Source: an uncultured Comamonadaceae bacterium
GTDB lineage: Bacteria > Pseudomonadota > Gammaproteobacteria > Burkholderiales > Burkholderiaceae
Length of the DNA: 29,183 nucleotides
Assembly (NCBI GenBank): GCA_946482595.1
Contig: CAMLSD010000065.1
Coordinates: 1-29,183 of the forward strand
Direction: 5' to 3'
Shown here: positions 23,412 through 29,183 of the stretch, one piece after another
Numbering within the stretch: position 1 is the stretch's first letter
How the letters are laid out: every line of letters starts with the position of its first letter
The notes under the pieces: model-generated
Told to the model about the DNA's origin: nothing
Databases searched by the model: none
What the model saw: the letters and a program-made list of their open reading frames with translations, nothing else
Translations under genes and position numbers: made by a program

Positions 23412-24065
23412 TCATCCATCCACGATCAAGTCATTGACGATCGTGGTGACGCCGGGCGCCGACCAGACCACACCCTGCGCGGCCTCGCGCTCGGCCCAGG
23501 AATGCACCCGGCCGCTGAGCAGCACGCGCGAACCATCGACCTTCACCTTGATGCGGCTGGCCTCGCGCAGCGCCTGGCGCGCGAGGGCCTCTTCAATGCG
23601 CCTGTGCAGGTTGGACGGCAGCGGTTGAGCCTTCAGCGTGATGAAGTTGGTCACGCCCATCACGCCTGGCAGAGTACGAAGCGCCTTCTCGGCACTGCGC
23701 CGCTGGTGTTCCCACTCCAGTTCGCCGCGCAGCGTGATCCAGCCGCGCTCCACCGTGACCTGGATCTGGTCCTTGGGGACGAGTGCATGCCACCTCAACG
23801 CGTGCTCGGCAGCCTGCGCGATCTCACGGTCTGTGTGCCTGTGAGCCGCAGCCGGTCTGACATCGATCTCCAGGGCGACCGCGCGGACCCCCTTGACGCG
23901 CAGGGCGGCACGCTCTGCGGCATGTTTGTGCACATAGGACGGGACGTGGCCGGTCAAGGTGACGACACCATCCTTGACGATGACGCCGACTTCGCTGGCG
24001 CCAAGGGCTGCATCCCAGGCCAGTTCAGCCTGGACATCGGTCTGTAGTTCGATATCGGTCTTCAT
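23412..24065 (-). CDS. Triple BON-domain protein
   Basis: A 217-residue protein with three BON domains (about residues 3-70, 78-148 and 150-217), each with the pattern GVVTLTGHVPSYVHKHAAER, GWITLRGELEWEHQRRSAEK or RVLLSGRVHSWAEREAAQ, followed by a V-G-V strand. BON domains occur in OsmY-type osmotic-stress proteins and bind membranes or other ligands. No signal peptide is visible, so unlike OsmY it appears cytosolic. Its ATG overlaps the stop of the hydrolase gene (ATGA), so the two are coupled. Confidence 0.88.
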   Translation of the reverse strand: MKTDIELQTDVQAELAWDAALGASEVGVIVKDGVVTLTGHVPSYVHKHAAERAALRVKGVRAVALEIDVRPAAAHRHTDREIAQAAEHALRWHALVPKDQIQVTVERGWITLRGELEWEHQRRSAEKALRTLPGVMGVTNFITLKAQPLPSNLHRRIEEALARQALREASRIKVKVDGSRVLLSGRVHSWAEREAAQGVVWSAPGVTTIVNDLIVDG

Positions 24066-24793
24066 GGGGAGCCTTTCAGGTTGGGCTGAGGGGCGCGAAC
24101 GGGTGTTCGGCGCCGCTCGGCCTGGGTGTCATGGGGGTTGAGAAGCACGGTGTGGGCCGGAAGATGCTGCAGGAACCAGTCGGCGGCCAGTTGTGCCACC
24201 TGTTCCAGCGCACCGGCTTCCTCGAAGAGGTGGGTGGCGCCAGGAATGATGTCGAGTCGCGTCTCGCATGACATGGTCCGCAGCGCGCGTCGGTTCAGTT
24301 CGAGCACGGCGTCGTCAGCGCCCCCGACAATCAGCAGGGTGGGTGCCCGCACCATCCGCAAAGCACCCGCCGCCAGATCGGGCCGGCCTCCGCGAGACAC
24401 CACGGCAAACACGCGATGCGGGCAGTGCGCTGCCGCCACAAGCGCTGCTGCTGCGCCGGTGCTGGCACCGAACAGGCCAACCGGTACGTTGGCCAGCATG
24501 CGTCTTTGCTCCAGCCAGGCGAGTGCGGCCTCCACGCGGCTGCACAGCAGGTCGATGTCGAACACGTTGGTGCGGTCCTGGGCTTCAGGAACGGTCAGCA
24601 GATCGAAGGCCAGCGTGCCCAGGCCCCTGCGCTGAAGGTGCTGCGCCACCGCGCGGTTGCGCGGGCTTTGCCGGCTGCTGCCGCTGCCGTGCGCGAACAC
24701 AATCAGTGCAGGCGCTGCTTCAGGGAGCACCAGATCACCTGGCAAGGCCGCAGGGCCGACCAGCACCTGTTTCGGAACGGCGATCGACGACAT
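24062..24793 (-). CDS. Alpha/beta hydrolase, dienelactone-hydrolase-like
   Basis: A 243-residue serine hydrolase. Oxyanion region LIVFAHGSGSSRQSPRNRAV, nucleophile Ser in GLFGASTGAAAAL, acid in IVGGADDAVLELN, and catalytic His in GATHLFEEAG. The open frame extends to 24973, but the ATG at 24793 with AGGAG 9 bp upstream and homology from VPKQVLVGPAALPGDLV support the shorter form. Substrate unknown. It is the first gene of a two-gene operon with the BON protein, behind an FNR-like box. Confidence 0.86.
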   Translation of the reverse strand: MSSIAVPKQVLVGPAALPGDLVLPEAAPALIVFAHGSGSSRQSPRNRAVAQHLQRRGLGTLAFDLLTVPEAQDRTNVFDIDLLCSRVEAALAWLEQRRMLANVPVGLFGASTGAAAALVAAAHCPHRVFAVVSRGGRPDLAAGALRMVRAPTLLIVGGADDAVLELNRRALRTMSCETRLDIIPGATHLFEEAGALEQVAQLAADWFLQHLPAHTVLLNPHDTQAERRRTPVRAPQPNLKGSP

Positions 24794-24856
24794 GCGCTGG
24801 GACTCCTCGCGCCGGATGACTCTGTGTGCAGTGTCGCGCCCGCTCGTGGTATCGCA

Positions 24857-24870
24857 TTGAGAACTCGCAA
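24857..24870. promoter_or_regulatory. FNR/DNR-like box TTGAGAACTCGCAA (hydrolase-BON operon promoter)
   Basis: Near-palindrome TTG-AGAACTCG-CAA, 64 bp upstream of the hydrolase start. GACACT (24830-24835 on the minus strand) is centred exactly 31 bp downstream, giving class II geometry. Confidence 0.58.
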
Positions 24871-25019
24871 CATGGGCGCTACCTGCCGGCCCATGCACAG
24901 CGCGCAAGCCGGGCCGGCACCGCGGCAGTGTGAGCCGCCGAGCGTGCCGTCCGCGTGTGCTGGCTGGTGTCATTCCCGTTCCAGGGATGAGCCCGTGTGC
25001 GCGGCTACGCGCGGGGGAA

Positions 25020-25229
25020 CTATGCCGCGGGATTGCCGCTTACGTGGCGGGTGACCTCGGTCTCGGCCAGGCGGTGCTGGGCATCCCGGGTGAGGAGAGC
25101 GACTTCGTGGGCTCCCCTTGCTGCGGGGTGGTGACGTTGGTGTGGGCGTCGTGCTCGAAGCGGAGGTCCTGGTGGACGCTCATGCGGTTGGAGGGGAGCA
25201 GGTCACTCCGGTTGATCAGGAAAGTGGAC
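25020..25229 (-). pseudogene. Rhs core fragment, frameshifted
   Basis: On the minus strand directly after the Imm52 stop the frame reads SDLLPSNRMSVHQDLRFEHD then AHTNVTT, which matches the Rhs core (DLLPGNR...FEYDAHGNVTxR). Near 25113 the match moves to another frame: GAHEVALLTRDAQHRLAETE then VTRHVSG, the next Rhs core strand, ending at a TAG (25020-25022). A frameshift and loss of both ends make this a remnant. Between it and the hydrolase promoter (24871-25019) I see nothing. Confidence 0.6.
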
Positions 25230-25979
25230 CTATGCAACCATGAGGTTATGGCTGCGAAGCACTTCAGCAACCGTGACAGCGGTGACTGCGGCGTCCGAGT
25301 CTTCAGGCGAGGGCATGCGAGGCGCAAGAGTGATGAGCACGCCGTTGGTCCCGAAAGGACGCTGATCGACATCGGGCGGGAGTGCTGCGCTCACAGCTGG
25401 ATTAGCGAAGTAAGTTAGCCACCCGATGGAACAGCCGTCGTCTTGGCTATATGTCAGATCACGGAACCCACTCGACGCCACCAAGGCAAACTCCGGATTC
25501 CAGGAATCCACCATCAACCTGAAGACTTGGAGCGCAAGCGCTGGCTCAGACAGTGGTGATTCGTCAAATTCTGGATATCGAATGACAACCGAACTAGATA
25601 TATGAGGAGAGGTCATTCCTGCGAAAACGGACAGATACAAGTAGTCCGGCCCCATCAAATCCTCTTCCCCGTTCGAAAAGACAAGGCCATATCCTGTTCT
25701 CGATGTTGAATTCAGTGTCGGGACGCCGTTTGGGCCCATTTCAGAGTAACGACTTATTGGAACCTCCTTATCCCATGCGAGATCCATTGCAACGGCGGAC
25801 AGGTTTGAAAGATCCGCGGCAATCGGAACTTCATCGTTTTGCTTGCTGCCGAGGGCCCTGACTTTTGAGAAGGGAGGGTGCACTTTCTGGAGTGCGTGCA
25901 TAAAGCTTCTCAGGGACGCTATATAGGCTCCCAAAGTCAGCGGTCTTCCGTCCCAGTATGCTCCGAAGTAATTGCTCAT
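25230..25979 (-). CDS. Imm52-family immunity protein
   Basis: A 249-residue cytosolic protein resembling Imm52, an immunity family usually found beside Tox-REase-5 nuclease toxins of polymorphic toxin systems. It opens with MSNYFGAYWDGRPLTLGAYI, like the family's aYWg.R start, and later has GCSIGWLTYFANP. It would neutralise the cognate nuclease by binding. The frame is intact, with clearly lower GC and different codon use than the housekeeping part of the window, a sign of transfer. An ATG at 26015 is possible, but 25979 fits the family start. The toxin remnant just upstream overlaps or abuts it. Confidence 0.72.
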   Translation of the reverse strand: MSNYFGAYWDGRPLTLGAYIASLRSFMHALQKVHPPFSKVRALGSKQNDEVPIAADLSNLSAVAMDLAWDKEVPISRYSEMGPNGVPTLNSTSRTGYGLVFSNGEEDLMGPDYLYLSVFAGMTSPHISSSVVIRYPEFDESPLSEPALALQVFRLMVDSWNPEFALVASSGFRDLTYSQDDGCSIGWLTYFANPAVSAALPPDVDQRPFGTNGVLITLAPRMPSPEDSDAAVTAVTVAEVLRSHNLMVA

Positions 25980-25984
25980 TTGAC

Positions 25985-26178
25985 TGTCCTGGCGTGTGAA
26001 TGGTTCTTGTTCCATGAATGCTTTTCTGAAAAGTGAATCGACAGCAGACTTCGATTGATAAGTCGGGAAATTCCACTCAATGGGAGAACCGTTTGCTGCG
26101 TCAGGTTGGGAGAATGCTCATTTCAGAGTTTCTGGGTGCCAGAAATCCTTGCCTGCAGGTGGGAATCCCTTGGCGGAC
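25985..26178 (-). pseudogene. Tox-REase-5-like toxin C-terminal remnant
   Basis: On the minus strand one frame reads ESAKGFPPAGKDFWHPETLK, a TGA (26118-26120), then AFSQPDAANGSPIEWNF and SAVDSLFRKAF. In the next frame GTRTIHTPGQ follows. Together they resemble the end of a Tox-REase-5 nuclease: the AKG active-site strand, the GxPIEWxF strand and the final IxxxHTP strand. The in-frame TGA, the one-base shift near 26016 and the loss of everything before AKG mark it as dead. The adjoining Imm52 gene, a known companion of this toxin family, supports the call. The match is by eye. Confidence 0.5.
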
Positions 26179-26195
26179 TCAAAGACCAAGTGCAA
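26171..26195 (-). repeat. IS30-type terminal inverted repeat
   Basis: On the minus strand the sequence reads TTGCACTTGGTCTTTGAGTC followed by CGCC, closely resembling the ends of betaproteobacterial IS30-family elements, in which the transposase stop codon lies inside the repeat, as here (TGA at 26179-26181). The other end of the element is not present. Confidence 0.55.
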
Positions 26196-26385
26196 TAACA
26201 GGGTTGATATCGATCTTGTTGTTGAAGCAGTCTTCGAAGAGGACTTCGGCAGGACTCTTGAAGCCGAGAGTCTGGCGCAGACGGATGTTGAGACTGGCAT
26301 TTGCAGCGAGCGGCGCGGCCAACAGTTGCGGATGCGCAGCCCCTTCGATTGCCGCACCGCATGTGGTGCGCCAGGGAAAGCGCAC
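26179..26385 (-). pseudogene. IS30-family transposase C-terminal remnant
   Basis: The last 45 or so residues are SLNIRLRQTLGFKSPAEVLF then EDCFNNKIDINPVIALGL, the conserved C-terminus of IS30 transposases (LNxRPRQTLGFKTPAEV, ending in VAL). The DDE catalytic core is absent; the 20 residues before LAAPLAANAS are not transposase-like. So only the 3' end of an insertion sequence survives, abutting the propeller gene on one side and the toxin remnant on the other. Confidence 0.65.
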
Positions 26386-26400
26386 CGGGACGGGTCCCGG
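26385..26400 (-). terminator. Hairpin just past the propeller gene stop
   Basis: CCGGGAC-GG-GTCCCGG, 7-bp perfect arms with a 2-base loop, directly after the stop at 26401-26403 on the minus strand. No T-run follows, so a factor-independent terminator is only possible. Confidence 0.3.
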
Positions 26401-27429
26401 CTACCTGATCGGAGGGTTGTCGGGGTGATCCACACGGGTCCAGCGTACGCCGTCGAACCAAGCCAGATCCTTGAACCCGAAGGACCAGAGAGTGCCGTCC
26501 TTGGCCTCAAGCAGACGTGTGTCTTGCAGGTCGGGACTCAAGTCCGTGGTGTAGCGCTCGATTCGGCCCGTCGCGGGGTCGTGGGTGAACAGGCCCAGGT
26601 TGGAGGCGAGGAAAAGCCGTTCGCCGAACCACTCCACGCCAGTGAAGTTCTGGTTGTCGTCGACGCTGGACAGGTCGTTGAAACCATCGCGGGCGTTGCC
26701 GGCGAGCAAGGTGCCGTTGTGGCCCACGAAGTAGACCAACTCGCGCGACATCACCTTGATGGCGGCCAGGGGCTCGTCGGTGGGCAACGCGACTTGCTGC
26801 CACTGATGGCCGTCCCAGTGCCAGCATTGATCACCCACGGCATAGATGTCGTTGTCGCTGGTGCCCGCGATATCGACCAGATCCACGGCATCGTTGTCAT
26901 CAATCCACCGGTCGAAGGCATCTGCATCAGAGGGGTCGTCGGTTGGGTCGGAGATCGCGGGCTGGCGCATGGGGCCTGCCGCATCGACCCATCGGCCCGA
27001 GGCGAGATGCTTGCCATCCCACTCGAAGCGCCACACCTGGCGGGATTGGCCGCACACATACAGGTGATCCCCGATCGCACGGATGCGGTTGACATAGCCC
27101 AGGCCGATCGCTGCATCGCCGAAGACCCCGGCTTCGGGGATCTGGTACGTGTGGTCGGGCTTGCCGCCGGGGCCGTATAGGCGGACCTGCCCTTCGCGCG
27201 ACAGGACCGTTCTCAGATTGGAGCGCGCATCGCAAGACAACGAGACGATCGTCCAGTCATAGTCCTTCCAGACCCATGTCGAAACAGTTCTCTCCGGGAG
27301 GTCAACGTTGATACGGAATATGTAGGTCAGGTCAATGTCTGCAACGCGTGGATCGTCAGAGGTCGATCCAACGAGAATCTCGTCGGCCTTCGCTACGGTG
27401 CCGCACTGAATGGTCTTGATCTTGGTCAT
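26401..27429 (-). CDS. Beta-propeller-like protein, putative immunity protein
   Basis: A 342-residue protein without signal peptide. Repeated units of the form IYAVGDQCWHWDGHQWQQV, YFVGHNGTLLAGNARDGF, FLASNLGLFTHDPATG and LWSFGFKDLAWFDGVRW, each with a strand, a G-turn and a W-rich strand, indicate a WD40/Kelch-like beta-propeller. It lies 23 bp after a toxin-like fragment on the same strand within an Rhs locus, and propeller proteins of this look recur beside Rhs or type VI effectors, so an immunity role is inferred. The frame is intact. Exact family not recognised. Confidence 0.65.
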   Translation of the reverse strand: MTKIKTIQCGTVAKADEILVGSTSDDPRVADIDLTYIFRINVDLPERTVSTWVWKDYDWTIVSLSCDARSNLRTVLSREGQVRLYGPGGKPDHTYQIPEAGVFGDAAIGLGYVNRIRAIGDHLYVCGQSRQVWRFEWDGKHLASGRWVDAAGPMRQPAISDPTDDPSDADAFDRWIDDNDAVDLVDIAGTSDNDIYAVGDQCWHWDGHQWQQVALPTDEPLAAIKVMSRELVYFVGHNGTLLAGNARDGFNDLSSVDDNQNFTGVEWFGERLFLASNLGLFTHDPATGRIERYTTDLSPDLQDTRLLEAKDGTLWSFGFKDLAWFDGVRWTRVDHPDNPPIR

Positions 27430-27452
27430 TCGCTCTTTCCGAGATGTCTGCG

Positions 27453-27863
27453 TTAGTCACCGAGAGGTCCAGTAGGATTGATTGCATCTCGAGTCTCGTC
27501 AGTCACCCTTCGCGCATCCTTCAGCCCCCGCAGCAAGGTCTCGTTGTGCACCTTGAAATGTTCGTCGAGTTGTGTCTGGATGTCCTTGCAATCACGGCCT
27601 CCGCCCTGCGTGCCGCCGGTGGCCTTCCCGATCGCCCGGGCCGCAATCGCTTTGGCCTGACTCAGGCTGATCGTACCTGTCGCACCTGTGGCGTAGCCGT
27701 TCTTCCCGATGCGTTGCGCGAGCTCATCCGCATGTTTGTGCGCGGACTTGTCCGCGTTGCCGCTCCCGACCCGAGGCAGATGGCAAGACCGCAACAACTC
27801 CTCATAGCGCATGACTTCACAGCGGCCACTGGGCCTGCGCTTGCCCTCGCCTATCACCACCAC
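27453..27863 (-). CDS. Toxin-like C-terminal fragment of unknown family
   Basis: A 136-residue frame from a GTG at 27863 (frame open back to about 27964; an ATG at 27812 is also possible). The head GGGVVVIGEGKRRPSGRCEV then MRYEELL recalls the Gly-rich linker and CxVMxYxxL opening of HNH-like toxins attached to PAAR/DUF4150 or Rhs proteins. Later SAHKHADELAQR and DEHFKVHNETLLRGL contain the only His candidates; a clean HNH motif is missing. It sits between an Rhs core fragment and the propeller protein, the place of a toxin module. It could be a displaced toxin tail that is no longer active. Not firmly recognised. Confidence 0.4.
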   Translation of the reverse strand: MVVIGEGKRRPSGRCEVMRYEELLRSCHLPRVGSGNADKSAHKHADELAQRIGKNGYATGATGTISLSQAKAIAARAIGKATGGTQGGGRDCKDIQTQLDEHFKVHNETLLRGLKDARRVTDETRDAINPTGPLGD

Positions 27864-27939
27864 ACCGCCGCCACTGGCCTCCGCCTTCTTCGCCTTGGTT
27901 GATGCAAGGCGCGTTACCCGCTCCGGACTCCTTGCTACT

Positions 27940-28250
27940 TCAGCGTGGTACGGCTGAAGCGGAGCAGGTCACGATCACGCTGGTGAGGTTGCCGCGCTGG
28001 TCGAACTGATAGCGCGTCTCGCGGCTCAAGGCATCCACCTTGCCGCGTGGATGGCCATTGGCGTCGAACGGCGTCTCTGCGCGAACGCCGTCCGGCCCGG
28101 TGGTGGCCACGATATCGCGACGCTCGTCGTATTCGTACAGCGTCTGCCGGCCCAGCTCATTGGTGATGCGCGTGGCGCGCAGGCGGTCCAGGTACTCGAA
28201 GCGCAAACCGGTGTCGTCAGCTTCCGCATAAGAGGGAAGTACGCGGCCAT
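27940..28250 (-). pseudogene. Rhs YD-repeat core fragment
   Basis: The frame contains GLRFEYLDRLRATRITNELG, RQTLYEYDERRDIVATTGPD and DALSRETRYQFDQRGNLTSV, three consecutive Rhs/YD repeats. The preceding residues and the last ten (VTCSASAVPR) are not Rhs-like, so the piece is cut at both ends and has lost start, shell and toxin. Typical of displaced core fragments left by toxin-module exchange. Confidence 0.75.
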
Positions 28251-28304
28251 GCGAGGCCGCGCGTAGGCGTCGCATTGGCCGCAGAGCCGGCCGTCGCTAG
28301 GAAA

Positions 28305-28703
28305 TCAGCGCCGCGCCAAGTGATACCTGGCGACGCGACTCACGTCAACATCGGTGTCCTCCGCCAGGAGGCGCAACACGTGCTCCGGCGTCTTCGCATT
28401 CGCAGCGATTTGCTGCCGAACGGCGGCGTCAGGGTCTGTCGAAAGCAGTTGGAAAAGTTCCGGGGGGAGTCGCCGCCTCATGGCAACGGACAGGCGAACT
28501 TCCGGCTCGAAGATGCACAGCTCGGCCAGGATATGCAGGGGTGTTGTACGACAGTGGGCAACCCACCGACGATACTCGGGATACCGTTCAATTACGTCCA
28601 ACCACACCGAGTCCGGCGCATTGGAAAATTTCGCGAGGTCGCGCTCAGACTTTTCGCTGCTGTCAACGAGTGAAACGAACTCGTCGGCGGAATTGATCAT
28701 CAT
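28305..28703 (-). CDS. Alpha-solenoid (variant leucine-rich/HEAT-like) immunity protein
   Basis: A 132-residue helical-repeat protein. Units of the type YPEYRRWVAHCRTTPLHILA, CIFEPEVRLSVAMRRRLPPE, TDPDAAVRQQIAANAKTPEH and DTDVDVSRVARYHLA follow the LRV/HEAT pattern (D..V R..vA.N..tP...L..LA.D). Its ATG at 28703 forms an ATGA overlap with the original stop of the upstream Rhs toxin frame, the arrangement of a toxin-immunity pair. It is inferred to neutralise that toxin. A second ATG follows at once (28700). Confidence 0.68.
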   Translation of the reverse strand: MMINSADEFVSLVDSSEKSERDLAKFSNAPDSVWLDVIERYPEYRRWVAHCRTTPLHILAELCIFEPEVRLSVAMRRRLPPELFQLLSTDPDAAVRQQIAANAKTPEHVLRLLAEDTDVDVSRVARYHLARR

Positions 28704-28777
28704 ACGTCCTTGCACTTGAGAGACTTGAAGTCGATGCTTTTGCCCCCGTCTCCTTTGTGCTTGCTCATGTAGTCACT
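28700..28777 (-). other. Lost tail of the Rhs toxin beyond a premature TAG
   Basis: In frame after the TAG at 28778-28780, 25 sense codons follow (SDYMSKHKGDGGKSIDFKSL, then KCKDV) up to a TGA at 28700-28702. The segment resembles the KHKGPxGxxI ending of related Rhs toxins, so the TAG appears to replace a codon such as Tyr. Confidence 0.6.
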
Positions 28778-29183
28778 CTAGATGTCGGCATTGGCAACCC
28801 AGTTGCCACCCTTGTCGTGCGCCTTCCATGCACTCCCGCCGTGCCCTGTTTGACCCTTTGACCACCATAGACCAGAAAAGGGGTCGCGATAGTATGAAAC
28901 TTGACCAACCCCGGGCACGTGACCTTGACAAGTTCTGTCATATCGATTTACCTCCCATTCTCTTCTGCATTTGCATTTGGAATCCTGGTTTGGCTTCTTT
29001 GCGGGCTGTTTGCGCCCAACTCCCCCCGGAGACAATCCAACGGGGTCTATCCAGCCAGTCGAGTTTTCAGCATAGGAGAAGAGATTCGCACCACCAGCCA
29101 ACCCAATCGGATCCTGAGAAACAAACCTCCCGACCCCCGGATCGTAATACCTGAACCGGTTGTAGTGCAGCCCGGTTTCCTCA
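28778..29183 (-). CDS. Rhs protein C-terminal end with toxin domain, truncated by a stop codon
   Basis: Runs off the right edge. It begins within the Rhs core signature: [49 protein letters not shown]. The variable tip follows: a Lys/Cys-rich linker, then [20 protein letters not shown] with [20 protein letters not shown]. The GHGGSAWK motif recurs in Rhs and contact-dependent toxins and may be catalytic, but I cannot name the family with certainty. The protein stops at a TAG (28778-28780), 25 codons before the probable original end. The core is exported in a cocoon and the tip is released into target cells in intact systems. The remaining activity of the shortened toxin is unknown. Confidence 0.8.
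   Translation of the reverse strand, partial: EETGLHYNRFRYYDPGVGRFVSQDPIGLAGGANLFSYAENSTGWIDPVGLSPGGVGRKQPAKKPNQDSKCKCRREWEVNRYDRTCQGHVPGVGQVSYYRDPFSGLWWSKGQTGHGGSAWKAHDKGGNWVANADI

Noticed and set aside
24985..25020. Sequence reminiscent of a type I-E CRISPR repeat (GC hairpin followed by GGGGAAC)
   Set aside because: Only one copy, no regular spacing and no cas genes.

Overview
The window is high-GC DNA with strong GC3-type codon use, several ATGA/GTGA-coupled operons and gene families typical of Betaproteobacteria. The most likely source is a Burkholderiales bacterium of the Rubrivivax/Leptothrix/Comamonadaceae kind. This is inferred from gene content and style; no ribosomal or other marker gene is present. 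No tRNA, rRNA or CRISPR array was seen.

Layout. (1) 1-1602, minus strand: a GntR/UTRA regulator followed by the N-terminal part of an AprA/FrdA-like flavoprotein that runs off the left edge. (2) 1937-8554, plus strand: a P-type cation ATPase, then a four-gene extracytoplasmic flavin electron-transfer cassette: a PepSY protein, a DUF2271 protein with a flavinylation-like DGISGAS motif, a PepSY-TM/flavodoxin/ferredoxin-reductase fusion, and ApbE. (3) 8704-13480: an alcohol dehydrogenase remnant and a cytochrome c on the minus strand, and divergently a 2-oxoacid dehydrogenase operon encoding E1 alpha, E1 beta, an 82-residue stand-alone lipoyl domain and a one-domain lipoate ligase homologue, with no E2 or E3. 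A CBS-domain protein and an 80-residue unknown follow. (4) 13541-24793: an acyl-CoA synthetase, a flavodoxin-like protein, a secreted protein with an EF-hand-like loop, a host-attachment-family protein, a nitroreductase, a ribosome hibernation factor, a phasin-like protein, a NarX/NarL-like two-component pair, a CRP/FNR-family regulator, a BON-domain protein and an alpha/beta hydrolase. (5) 25020-29183, minus strand: a decayed Rhs polymorphic-toxin locus in which toxins and Rhs cores are broken while three immunity-type genes stay open.

Region 3-4 looks like a low-oxygen or stationary-phase survival regulon. Eight intergenic boxes of the form TTG(A/C)-N6-(T/G)CA, close to the FNR/DNR consensus, lie in front of its transcription units. 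Four of them have a -10-like hexamer centred exactly 31 bp downstream, the spacing of a class II FNR promoter. The CRP/FNR protein in the window has an FNR-type recognition helix (HETVSR) but lacks the iron-sulfur cysteines, so it is a candidate DNR-like regulator of these sites. An 81-bp multi-hairpin repeat occurs as tandem pairs at two intergenic positions.

The right end has the order expected of an Rhs orphan-module array: Rhs core plus toxin, immunity, core fragment, toxin-like fragment, beta-propeller protein, IS30 remnant, a Tox-REase-5-like toxin remnant, Imm52, core fragment. The first toxin has an in-frame TAG 25 codons before its natural end, yet the ATGA overlap with its immunity gene is intact.
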